Position numbers and translations under genes: made by a program. From F23-B02 sp045642545 (GTDB lineage Bacteria > Bacillota > Clostridia > Oscillospirales > Oscillospiraceae), in the NCBI GenBank assembly GCA_045642545.1, contig JAZUJB010000084.1, positions 1 to 27,754 on the forward strand: DNA of 27,754 nucleotides, given 5' to 3'. The notes below the pieces were generated by a model. The model ran no database searches, was not told where the DNA came from, and was given only the letters and a program-made list of their open reading frames with translations. Shown here piece by piece: positions 21,364 through 27,754 of this stretch (position 1 is its first letter; every line of letters begins with the position of its first letter).

Positions 21364-23124
21364 TTGGGAATTAGTGAAATATTCGAATTGCTTACCGGTG
21401 TTGCACTGTTTTTATTCGGTATGGCGCTCATGGGCGACGGTCTTAAAATGGTTGCCGGCAGCAAGCTTGAAATCATTCTGTACCGTCTGTCAGGCACACC
21501 TATGAAGGGAATAATTCTCGGCACGGGTGTTACCGCCGTTATACAGTCATCATCGGCTACCTCCGTTATGGTTGTCGGCTTTGTTAACTCCGGCATGATG
21601 AAGGTCAAGCAGGCCATCGGCGTAATCATGGGCTCCATAATCGGCACGAGTATTACCGGCTGGGTAATATGCCTTTCGGATATCGGCGGTTCAAGCATGG
21701 GCTGGCTGGAGCTTGTTTCTACTGATACGCTGACAGCCGTCATTGCTCTTGTAGGCATTATTTTCTATATGTTCTCAAAAAGTCAGACCAAGCATCATCT
21801 TGGCGGCATACTGCTCGGCTTTGCTGTTCTTATGTACGGCATGAAGGCGATGAGCGGCTCGGTATCCGGTCTGCGCGATGACCCTGCGTTTATCGCAATG
21901 CTCACCGCTTTTGAAAACCCGATTATCGGCGTTATCGTGGGTATCGTATTCACCAGTATAATTCAGAGCGCCTCCGCCGCTGTCGGCATTCTTCAGGCTC
22001 TTGCATTTACAGGCGCAATAACCTTTGATATCGCTTTCTCTCTTACAATGGGTATTGCAATCGGCGCCGCTGTCCCCGTACTTTTGGCAGGTCTCGGCGC
22101 AAATGCCGAAGGCAAGGAGGCATCCTACTCTTATCTCGTTGTAACCGTAATCGGTGTATTTGCAACCTGCGTGATATTCTATCCCTTGAATGCTCTGCTG
22201 CACTTTGAGTTTATGGGCGCAATTATGACCACTGTTTCCATTGCGCTGATGAACACAATTTTCCGTATCATAAACATTATCATTACCGCTCCGTTCCTGA
22301 CTCAGATTGAAAAAATCTGCGCAGGTATGGTCAGAAAGCACGGTTCCGAAAACGAAGCACTTCAGGACATTGACCGCCTTGAGGAGCGCTTTCTCGCTCA
22401 CCCTGCTCTTGCGGTTGAGCAGAGCCGCCTTACCGTTAATTCAATGGCGGAAAAGTCCAGGCTCAATCTCTTTGATGCGTTCAAGCTCATCGACAATTAC
22501 ACCGACGAGGGCTTTGCCGCAGTTGACGAGGCTGAGGACATCATCGACAAGTATGAGGACAAGCTCGGCTCCTACCTCATTCGCATTTCAAGCCACGAGC
22601 TCAATCCCGAGCTGAGCGGCACCGTCGGCAAGTATCTTCACACTATCAATGACTATGAGCGAATTTCCGACCATGCGCTGAACATCGCAGAATGTGCAAA
22701 GGAGCTTCACGACAAGGACATCAGCTTCTCCGAAATCGGCAGCCGCGAGCTGAGCGTGCTGATATCCGCCGTTACCGAGGTTGTAAACACAACCGTCAGC
22801 GCATTTACCGAAAACAATTTGGAGCTTGCCTACCGCGTTGAGCCGCTGGAGGAGCTTATCGACAATCTGTGCGATGAAATGAAGATGCACCACATCGACC
22901 GTCTGCAGAAGGGCGAATGCACCCTCGGCCACGGCTTTGTTTTCAATGACCTGCTCACAAACCTTGAGCGCGTTTCCGACCACTGCTCAAATATTGCGGT
23001 TGCAATGATTGAGCTTGAATCCGAAAACTTTGACGCTCACGAATACATAAACAGCCTTACAACTGTTCACACTCAGTGCTTCGACGAGTACTTCGCCGAA
23101 TACAGTGCTAAATTCGAATTGTAA
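21364..23124 (+). CDS. Na+/phosphate cotransporter with C-terminal PhoU-like domain (copy 2)
   Basis: A 586-residue paralogue of the 18727-20490 protein with the same order: transport core with QSSSATS (61-67) and QSASAAV (201-207), then a PhoU-like helical domain (about 340-560) with YERISDHALNIAE and LERVSDHCSNIAVAM. The start codon is TTG: AGGAG (21350-21354) lies 9 nt upstream and the protein then begins MGISEIFELL, matching MGISEVIALL of the paralogue. It heads an operon with an EamA transporter and a YhhN-like protein. The rare start codon suggests a lower translation rate than copy 1. Confidence 0.93.
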   Translation: MGISEIFELLTGVALFLFGMALMGDGLKMVAGSKLEIILYRLSGTPMKGIILGTGVTAVIQSSSATSVMVVGFVNSGMMKVKQAIGVIMGSIIGTSITGWVICLSDIGGSSMGWLELVSTDTLTAVIALVGIIFYMFSKSQTKHHLGGILLGFAVLMYGMKAMSGSVSGLRDDPAFIAMLTAFENPIIGVIVGIVFTSIIQSASAAVGILQALAFTGAITFDIAFSLTMGIAIGAAVPVLLAGLGANAEGKEASYSYLVVTVIGVFATCVIFYPLNALLHFEFMGAIMTTVSIALMNTIFRIINIIITAPFLTQIEKICAGMVRKHGSENEALQDIDRLEERFLAHPALAVEQSRLTVNSMAEKSRLNLFDAFKLIDNYTDEGFAAVDEAEDIIDKYEDKLGSYLIRISSHELNPELSGTVGKYLHTINDYERISDHALNIAECAKELHDKDISFSEIGSRELSVLISAVTEVVNTTVSAFTENNLELAYRVEPLEELIDNLCDEMKMHHIDRLQKGECTLGHGFVFNDLLTNLERVSDHCSNIAVAMIELESENFDAHEYINSLTTVHTQCFDEYFAEYSAKFEL

Positions 23125-23134
23125 TCAGTATTCT

Positions 23135-23998
23135 ATGAAGAACACCAAAGAGCTTATCAAGTTCATAACCTCCATGGTCATATGGGGTGCAAACGGACTG
23201 CTTGTTGCCAACATCGCTTTAAGCAGTGCGGAAATTGTGCTGCTCAGAACCTTCCTCGGTGCGCTGTTTCTGGTTGCTGTGGTGCTCTTCAAACGCAGCT
23301 TCAGCTTTTCCGACCTCAAGGCGGACATTCTGCCCGCAAGCATAGGCGGCACGGCGCTCGGACTTAACTGGGTGCTGCTTTTCGAGGCATATCGCACCGC
23401 AGGCGTCAGCCTTTCAACGCTTACATATTACTGCGGTCCTATTCTCGTGCTTGCCCTCTCCCCCATTCTGTTCAAGGAAAAGCTTACATGGAGCAAAATC
23501 ATCGCCGTTATCGCCGTTGCAATCGGTATGCTATGCATAACGGGCAATGTTGAGCTCGGCTCCGAGGTTTCAAAGGGCCTTGTCTACGGCGGCGGCGCTG
23601 CACTTCTTTATGCGGTCATCATCGTTACAAGCAAAAAGGTAAAGCACCTTTCGGGACTCAACTGCGCGGTTTACGAGCTTGTTCTGTCCTTCTTTGTAGT
23701 ACTGCTGTATGTGGTTTTGTCGGGCATAAAGGTGCCGGTAATCCCCGCAAAGAGCGACATTGTCTATGTGCTTATTATCGGTTTCGTGAACACCGGTCTT
23801 GCGTACTATCTGTACTTTTCCTCGCTACAGAAGCTGCCGGGGCAGACGGTTGCGCTTATATGCTACATTGACCCGCTTACCGCGCTTTTCGTTTCAGCCG
23901 TATTCCTCAACGAGCTTTTGCTTCCCGTGCAGATTATCGGCGCAGTGCTGATACTCGGCGGCGCAATACTCGGCGAGCTTAAATTCAAAAACAAATAA
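23135..23998 (+). CDS. EamA/DMT family transporter
   Basis: A 287-residue inner-membrane protein with about ten hydrophobic helices in two EamA repeats (about 5-140 and 150-285). The repeat signatures are TLTYYCGPILVLALSPILFKE in the first and ICYIDPLTALFVSAVFLNE in the second. DMT transporters export amino acids, nucleobases or other metabolites; the substrate is not evident. ATG 23135 starts 10 nt after the Na/Pi stop and has no clear ribosome-binding site, so translation probably depends on coupling to the upstream gene. Confidence 0.88.
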   Translation: MKNTKELIKFITSMVIWGANGLLVANIALSSAEIVLLRTFLGALFLVAVVLFKRSFSFSDLKADILPASIGGTALGLNWVLLFEAYRTAGVSLSTLTYYCGPILVLALSPILFKEKLTWSKIIAVIAVAIGMLCITGNVELGSEVSKGLVYGGGAALLYAVIIVTSKKVKHLSGLNCAVYELVLSFFVVLLYVVLSGIKVPVIPAKSDIVYVLIIGFVNTGLAYYLYFSSLQKLPGQTVALICYIDPLTALFVSAVFLNELLLPVQIIGAVLILGGAILGELKFKNK

Positions 23999-24021
23999 AT
24001 ATTACTCGGAGGTAATAGTTA

Positions 24022-24708
24022 ATGTTCATAGCACTCATTATTATCCTTGCACTTGCCTGCTTCTTCTGCGGAAAAAAGTTCATTGCCGCAATGGAAGCCG
24101 GTGAGGACCTCAAGGCAACCGTCCTCAAGGGCCTGACCACCGTCTGTGTCATTCTGATTGCAATAATCTCTCTTGCACACAGCGACAACAAGCTCTTCGC
24201 AAGACTCATCATCTTCGGCCTGTTCTTCGGTTTCCTCGGCGATGTGCTGCTTGCTCTGCGTTTTGTTTTCACCGAGAAGTTCAATATGTACTTCCTCACC
24301 GGTGCAGGCGCATTCCTTGCAGGCCACATCTTCTATGTCCTCGCACTTTACGGCGTTGCTCCCAAGGCATGGATTGTTGCTCTGCCTCTGCTGGTTGTTG
24401 CTCTTGCAATCGAGCTTCGCAACACCAAGAAGCACAACCTCGATATGGGTAAGCTGTTCATTCCTCTCGGCATTTACGCCGCATTCGTCTGCTTCATGGG
24501 AAGCTCCGCCGTCGGCTCTGTATTCTTCAACTTCAGCCTCGGCACCCTGCTGTTCGGTATTGCAGGCGTATGCTTCATCGCAAGCGACAGCATTCTCTCC
24601 ATACAGTGCTTCAGCGACCACCCCAGCAACAAGAAAAACCGCGTTCTGCATGTTTTCTACTGGGTTGCTCAGCTTCTGATTGCATTGAGTCCTATGTTCA
24701 TCAAGTAA
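24022..24708 (+). CDS. YhhN family membrane protein (lysoplasmalogenase-like)
   Basis: A 228-residue polytopic protein with about eight hydrophobic segments and the YhhN family features: GFLGDVLLAL with its acidic residue (about 71-80), GAGAFLAGHIFYVLAL (92-107) and the late IASDSILSIQCF block. The characterised relatives TMEM86 and Legionella lysoplasmalogenase hydrolyse the vinyl-ether bond of lysoplasmalogens. Many anaerobic Clostridia make plasmalogens, so the activity is plausible but unproven. GGAGG lies 9 nt before ATG 24022. It is the last gene of the Na/Pi-EamA operon. Confidence 0.85.
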   Translation: MFIALIIILALACFFCGKKFIAAMEAGEDLKATVLKGLTTVCVILIAIISLAHSDNKLFARLIIFGLFFGFLGDVLLALRFVFTEKFNMYFLTGAGAFLAGHIFYVLALYGVAPKAWIVALPLLVVALAIELRNTKKHNLDMGKLFIPLGIYAAFVCFMGSSAVGSVFFNFSLGTLLFGIAGVCFIASDSILSIQCFSDHPSNKKNRVLHVFYWVAQLLIALSPMFIK

Positions 24709-24720
24709 TCAAATACAGTA

Positions 24721-24757
24721 AAAGACGACCGGACTTGAAGCCCGGTCGTCTTTTTAT
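24721..24757. terminator. bidirectional terminator between the YhhN-like and cinA genes
   Basis: AAAGACGACCGG (24721-24732) pairs with CCGGTCGTCTTT (24742-24753), a 12-bp perfect stem with a 9-nt loop. TTATTTT follows on the plus strand and TTACTG on the minus strand; the cinA stop is at 24759. Confidence 0.87.
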
Positions 24758-24758
24758 T

Positions 24759-26027
24759 TTAATCCATTATTTTAAGGCCCATCATATATCGGCGCATCAT
24801 ATCAAACACATAGTTGCCCGATACGCGGCGGATATAGCTTCTTGTGCGGCGGTTGCCGACATGGAGCTCGCGCACATAGGTTCCCTCGGCAGTTGCAAGC
24901 GAAACGAACACCGTGCCGACCTCGTGAACGCCGTCACCGTCGGGGCCTGCAAGTCCCGTTACGCCGATGCCCATATCGGCACCGATAAGCGCTCTTACGC
25001 GCTCTGCCATTTCCTTTGCAACCTCGTAGCTGACCGCGCCCTTTTCTTCAATAAGCTCGGGGTCTATTCCGAGGATTGCGGCCTTTGCACCGTTTGTGTA
25101 GGTGGTAACGCCGCCGAGGAAAAATTCGCTTGCGCCGGGCATATCCGTAAAGCGCTTTGCAATTGCGCCGCCCGTGCAGCTTTCTGCCGCGCAGAAGGTC
25201 ATCTTCTTTTCCTTGAGAAGCTGCATTACGCGCTCCTCAACGCACTCGACATCAATGCCGAATACTATATCGCCGAGCACCGAGCAGGCGTGCTCGATGA
25301 CGGGCTTCATCATTTCCTCAGCTTCCTCAACGCTTTTCGCCTTTGCTGTTATCTGCAAAAGGCAGTCAGCCTCCTTGGCATAGGGCGCCATAGTCGGATT
25401 TGTCATTGAGTTCATTTCCTCGCGGAAAAGCTGGTCCATCGCGCTTTCCGACATACCGAAAACGCGGATTGAATGGGACACAATCTGCTCATCGGACAGA
25501 GAGCGCAGGTAAGGCATTGCGCTTGCGCGGAACATTGTGTTGCACTCGCGGGGAGGTCCGGGCAGCATAACAACAATCTTGCCGTCCTTCTCGAATGCGC
25601 AGCCGGGCGCGGTGCCGCAGTCGTTGTGGAAAACCGTGCAGCCCTCGGGCAGCATCGCCTGCTGGAGATTGTTTTCCGTCATTTCCTTACTGTAGCCCTT
25701 GTTTGTAAGGTAATCGTACAGGCAGGACTTTTCGTACTCGTTCATTACAAGCTCAAGACCGAAGCTCTTTGCAAGGGTCTGCTTTGTAAGGTCATCGCAG
25801 GTAGGGCCGAGTCCGCCCGTTGAAATAATTATATCGGCTCTTTCCTTTGCAATCTCAATACAGCGCATAAGCCGCTCGGGATTATCACCGACAACGGTGT
25901 GGTACTTGACATTTATGCCTATCTCCGAAAGCATCAGCGAAATATCGCGCGCGTCGGTGTTAGTTGTATGACCGAGCAGAATTTCGGTGCCTACGGACAG
26001 AATTTCCGCATTATAAGCCTTTGCCAT
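24759..26027 (-). CDS. cinA: CinA: competence/damage-inducible protein with nicotinamide-nucleotide amidase domain
   Basis: A 422-residue cytoplasmic two-domain protein of normal length. Residues 1-170 are the MoCF/COG1058 domain (ILSVGTEILLGHTTNTDA, STGGLGPTCDDLTKQ). Residues about 265-415 are the PncC amidase domain with its catalytic serine in AAESCTGG and a GVTGLAGPDG loop. It removes the amide from nicotinamide mononucleotide and clears damaged pyridine nucleotides; in pneumococcus the gene is competence-induced with recA, which is not here. Its ATG shares its A with the thiI stop (TGATG), so it is translated by re-initiation after ThiI. Confidence 0.95.
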   Translation of the reverse strand: MAKAYNAEILSVGTEILLGHTTNTDARDISLMLSEIGINVKYHTVVGDNPERLMRCIEIAKERADIIISTGGLGPTCDDLTKQTLAKSFGLELVMNEYEKSCLYDYLTNKGYSKEMTENNLQQAMLPEGCTVFHNDCGTAPGCAFEKDGKIVVMLPGPPRECNTMFRASAMPYLRSLSDEQIVSHSIRVFGMSESAMDQLFREEMNSMTNPTMAPYAKEADCLLQITAKAKSVEEAEEMMKPVIEHACSVLGDIVFGIDVECVEERVMQLLKEKKMTFCAAESCTGGAIAKRFTDMPGASEFFLGGVTTYTNGAKAAILGIDPELIEEKGAVSYEVAKEMAERVRALIGADMGIGVTGLAGPDGDGVHEVGTVFVSLATAEGTYVRELHVGNRRTRSYIRRVSGNYVFDMMRRYMMGLKIMD

Positions 26028-27199
26028 CAGCCGACCTTAATCCTTTCTATGCCTGCAAGTGCCTCTTCAACGAGTCCGTCAATATCCAGCACCGACTCAA
26101 TCTCCGCAACCTCGTGCACCTTGGGCTTGGTCTTGGGGTGCTTGGGGGTGAATACAGTGCAGCAGTCCTCATACGGCAGGATAGATGTGTTGAAGGTACC
26201 GATTTTGCGCGCAAGGCGTACAATCTCTTCCTTGTCCATACCAATCAGCGGCTGCAGCACGGGCAGGTCGATGACCGCCTGAGTAGATGCCATCGCCTCC
26301 ATGGTCTGACTTGCAACCTGACCGAGATTTTCGCCCGTTACGATTGCCTTTGCGCCGTTTGCCTCGGCAATGCGCTGGGCAATGCGCATCATAAATCTGC
26401 GCATAATCAGAGTGAAATAGTCCTCGGGGCACTTATCGCGTATCTCCTCCTGAATGTGCGTAAACGGCACGACCTCAACGGTCATCTTGCCGCAATACGC
26501 GGTCAAAAGCTCGGCAAGCTCAATATCCTTCTGCTTAGCCTGCTCGGAGGTGTAGGGGAAGGAGAAAAAGTGAACGGGAATGAGTCTGACGCCGCGCTTT
26601 GCAATCATGTAGGTGGAAACGGGACTGTCAATGCCGCCGGACAGCAGCGTTACGCCTACGCCGTTTGAGCCGACGGGCATACCTCCTGCGCCCTGCGTGG
26701 GTGCTGCGTGAACATATGCAGCTAAGTCGCGCACCTCAACATGAACGGTCAGCTCGGGGTTGTGGACATCGACCTCGCACTCGGGATAAGCCTCGGCAAG
26801 CTCGCCGCCGACATACTGCGCAAGCTGAATTGAGGTCATGGGGAAGCGCTTATCGCTGCGCTTGCCCTCAACCTTGAAGCTCTTAGCATTAAGCATATCG
26901 TCCTTGAGGTAGTTGATTGCAAGCTCTGCAATCTTTTCAGGCTCCTTCTCGCAGCCTGCTGCGCGGTTGAGTGTTGCAATGCCGAACACCTTGGTCAGCG
27001 CCTCGAAGGCCTCGTCCATATCGCTTGTTTCGTCAACGGGCTCGACATATATGGTCGACTGCATACAGTAGACCTTGAATTTGCCGATTACCGCAAGGCG
27101 GCGGTTAATATTGCCGATGAGCTTCTGCTCGAAGGACTTGCGGTTGAGGCCCTTGAGCACAATCTCGCCCAGCTTAAGAAGAATAATGTCATTTATCAT
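26027..27199 (-). CDS. thiI: ThiI: tRNA 4-thiouridine / thiazole sulfur transferase
   Basis: A 390-residue cytoplasmic enzyme: N-terminal ferredoxin-like and THUMP RNA-binding domains (about 1-165) and a C-terminal PP-loop ATPase with SGGIDSP (187-193). It adenylates U8 of tRNA for 4-thiouridine and can support thiazole synthesis. The C-terminal rhodanese domain of the enteric enzyme is absent, as is usual in Firmicutes, where a dedicated cysteine desulfurase gives sulfur. ATG 27199 is chosen because AGGGAG (27209-27214) lies 9 nt upstream and the conserved MINDIILLKLGEIVLKG starts there; a longer in-frame reading to 27358 would run through the promoters and hairpin. It is translationally coupled to cinA. 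Confidence 0.95.
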   Translation of the reverse strand: MINDIILLKLGEIVLKGLNRKSFEQKLIGNINRRLAVIGKFKVYCMQSTIYVEPVDETSDMDEAFEALTKVFGIATLNRAAGCEKEPEKIAELAINYLKDDMLNAKSFKVEGKRSDKRFPMTSIQLAQYVGGELAEAYPECEVDVHNPELTVHVEVRDLAAYVHAAPTQGAGGMPVGSNGVGVTLLSGGIDSPVSTYMIAKRGVRLIPVHFFSFPYTSEQAKQKDIELAELLTAYCGKMTVEVVPFTHIQEEIRDKCPEDYFTLIMRRFMMRIAQRIAEANGAKAIVTGENLGQVASQTMEAMASTQAVIDLPVLQPLIGMDKEEIVRLARKIGTFNTSILPYEDCCTVFTPKHPKTKPKVHEVAEIESVLDIDGLVEEALAGIERIKVG

Positions 27200-27236
27200 A
27201 TTTTCAGTCTCCCTGAATTTTTTCTCGAACAGATTC

Positions 27237-27265
27237 ATTATATCATTTTCGCATTGCAAACGCAA
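27237..27265 (-). promoter_or_regulatory. proximal promoter of thiI-cinA
   Basis: On the minus strand, TTGCGT (27260-27265), 17 bp and a perfect TATAAT (27237-27242). The leader would be about 30 nt. It lies downstream of the hairpin at 27268-27298. Confidence 0.6.
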
Positions 27266-27298
27266 CAAAAGCCGTAAGCGGAATAAGCTTACGGCTTT
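27262..27298 (-). terminator. hairpin between the two thiI promoters, attenuator-like
   Basis: AAAGCCGTAAGC (27268-27279) pairs perfectly with GCTTACGGCTTT (27287-27298), loop 7 nt. On the minus strand it is followed by TTTTGTTGCG, a modest U-tract, so it may end transcripts from the distal promoter or read-through; on the plus strand CTGTTTTT follows. Confidence 0.55.
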
Positions 27299-27322
27299 CT
27301 GTTTTTGACTCACAACACTTAC

Positions 27323-27351
27323 ATTATATCTCTCAAATTTTTCATAGTCAA
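27323..27351 (-). promoter_or_regulatory. distal promoter of thiI-cinA
   Basis: On the minus strand, TTGACT (27346-27351), exactly 17 bp and a perfect TATAAT (27323-27328). Transcription would start near 27316 and run into the hairpin at 27298-27268 before reaching thiI. Confidence 0.7.
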
Positions 27352-27425
27352 TATGCATCGGCAGAGATTAATAAATTTCAGATAGCTGCATAATTTTCGC
27401 ACTTTAAATTCGTAAATTATTGCTC

Positions 27426-27454
27426 TTGAAACCCGGCAGCCGATTTGGTACATT
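27426..27454 (+). promoter_or_regulatory. promoter of the orphan structured RNA
   Basis: TTGAAA (27426-27431), 17 bp and TACATT (27449-27454), giving a start near 27461. No protein gene follows on this strand before the terminator. Confidence 0.5.
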
Positions 27455-27579
27455 ATAGTCAGAAAGGGTGATACCGATGAACAAATGAAAAGGCCCTCAG
27501 AGTATAGGTGAGGGCAGACGCCGAGGTCAGAAGCAAGAGTTTTTGATAAGCGGCAAATACAACGAAAGAGAGGTAACCA

Positions 27580-27612
27580 ATGATGTTAGATACTAAGATA
27601 TCAGCAAAATAA
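27580..27612 (+). CDS. possible ten-codon ORF inside the structured RNA
   Basis: ATG ATG opens a frame encoding MMLDTKISAK before TAA. AGAGAGG (27567-27573) lies 6 nt upstream, a strong ribosome-binding site. The stop codon lies in the base of the terminator stem. It could be a leader peptide or simply a purine-rich piece of a non-coding RNA. Confidence 0.25.
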   Translation: MMLDTKISAK

Positions 27613-27670
27613 CCCTTGACTGCTTTAAGAAACGGTGTAAAGAAACCGTGCGGTCAAGGGTTATTTTTTT
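27606..27670. terminator. forked terminator shared by the orphan RNA and the comM-like gene
   Basis: A 15-bp perfect outer stem (27606-27620 with 27653-27667) encloses a 32-nt apical region with an inner 5-bp stem (ACGGT 27632-27636 with ACCGT 27645-27649). The plus strand continues in T to 27670; on the minus strand the stem ends in TTTTGC. The large head is unusual for a plain terminator. Confidence 0.75.
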
Positions 27671-27678
27671 ATGCCTTT

Positions 27679-27754
27679 TCAGCTGTCGTTTTCGCGAAAA
27701 TCGTAGGTTCTGTACTGTATAGCCTCGGCAATGTGCATTGCCTCAATGCTCTCA
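27679..27754 (-). CDS. ComM/YifB-type Mg-chelatase-like AAA+ ATPase, C-terminal 24 residues (5' end off window)
   Basis: The minus strand at the right edge encodes ESIEAMHIAEAIQYRTYD followed by six residues and TGA at 27679. The HIAEAIQYR pattern is the conserved C-terminus of the YifB/ComM family of AAA+ proteins, which in transformable bacteria help branch migration of incoming DNA. Only 24 residues are present, so the assignment rests on this short motif. It ends before the forked terminator. Confidence 0.75.
   Translation of the reverse strand, partial: ESIEAMHIAEAIQYRTYDFRENDS

Larger units (their letters stand above)
27461..27670 (+). ncRNA. candidate structured non-coding RNA of about 210 nt, family not certain
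   Basis: The plus strand has a promoter at 27426, then about 145 nt with no long ORF, then a strong terminator ending near 27670. Within it, GCCCTCA (27493-27499) and TGAGGGC (27509-27515) form a perfect 7-bp hairpin, and GCCG (27520-27523) can pair with CGGC (27551-27554). The sequence between stems is purine-rich and non-repetitive, as in complex ncRNAs. Size, own promoter and terminator, and a clostridial setting recall the raiA-motif RNA, but I cannot confirm that family from memory of its consensus. It contains a possible ten-codon ORF (see that entry). Both neighbouring genes are on the other strand. Confidence 0.55.

Noticed and set aside
27200..27358. Longer N-terminus of ThiI starting at 27358 or 27238
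   Set aside because: The extension would translate through two promoter -10 boxes and a hairpin; the good ribosome-binding site and the family N-terminus both point to 27199.
27200..27460. TPP riboswitch or T-box leader upstream of thiI
   Set aside because: Neither the CTGAGA thi-box nor the T-box antiterminator sequence is present; only promoters and one simple hairpin are seen.
1..27754. CRISPR arrays, tRNA or rRNA genes, insertion sequences, attachment sites
   Set aside because: No regularly spaced repeats, no tRNA cloverleaf with a TTCGA loop, no transposase or integrase, and no terminal inverted repeats were found by eye.

Overview
The window looks like a chromosomal segment from a mid-GC, Gram-positive, spore-former-related Clostridia genome (Oscillospirales/Ruminococcaceae-like). 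This is inferred from gene content (YlmH-type S4 protein, LysM-GH18 spore-lytic-type enzyme, Firmicutes-type ThiI without rhodanese domain, twin Na/Pi-PhoU transporters, DUF4430 with an ECF S component), from AT-rich intergenic DNA with sigma-A promoters of about 17-bp spacing, and from dense intrinsic terminators. I see no insertion sequence, prophage, CRISPR array, tRNA or rRNA. Both edges cut genes: clpB on the left and a comM/yifB-type gene on the right.

Layout. 1-2.2 kb (minus): a ribbon-helix-helix regulator followed by clpB (partial). 2.2-6.4 kb (minus): a three-gene operon of DUF362 protein, an EF-G/TetM-like ribosomal GTPase fused to a C-terminal YacP/Rae1-type NYN nuclease domain, and a YlmH-like S4 RNA-binding protein. 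6.4-8.9 kb (plus): membrane-anchored alpha/beta hydrolase and an MFS transporter. 8.9-9.7 kb (minus): HAD phosphatase. 9.77-10.95 kb (plus): cobalamin riboswitch controlling a transcobalamin-like DUF4430 surface protein and an ECF S component, a probable corrinoid uptake unit. 10.9-11.5 kb (minus): CDP-alcohol phosphatidyltransferase. 11.7-13.1 kb (plus): FAD-dependent dehydrogenase with a cysteine cluster. 13.2-14.8 kb (minus): NUDIX hydrolase and LysM-GH18 hydrolase. 14.9-15.6 kb (plus): unknown membrane protein. 15.7-18.0 kb (minus): secreted CotH kinase-like protein. 18.2-18.7 kb (plus): low-molecular-weight tyrosine phosphatase. 18.7-24.7 kb: two paralogous Na/Pi-PhoU transporters in divergent orientation around a small YkvA-like gene; the second leads an operon with an EamA exporter and a lysoplasmalogenase-like membrane protein. 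24.8-27.2 kb (minus): thiI-cinA. 27.4-27.7 kb: a probable independently transcribed structured RNA (plus), convergent with the truncated comM gene.

The most interesting items are: (1) the ribosomal GTPase-NYN nuclease fusion next to YlmH, which suggests a dedicated ribosome rescue or A-site mRNA cleavage module rather than tetracycline resistance; (2) the riboswitch-DUF4430-ECF S cassette with a well-formed Shine-Dalgarno-sequestering hairpin; (3) the roughly 210-nt orphan RNA with its own promoter, a 15-bp forked terminator and a ten-codon ORF. Nearly every convergent gene pair shares one bidirectional terminator, in two cases with stop codons inside the hairpin loop.
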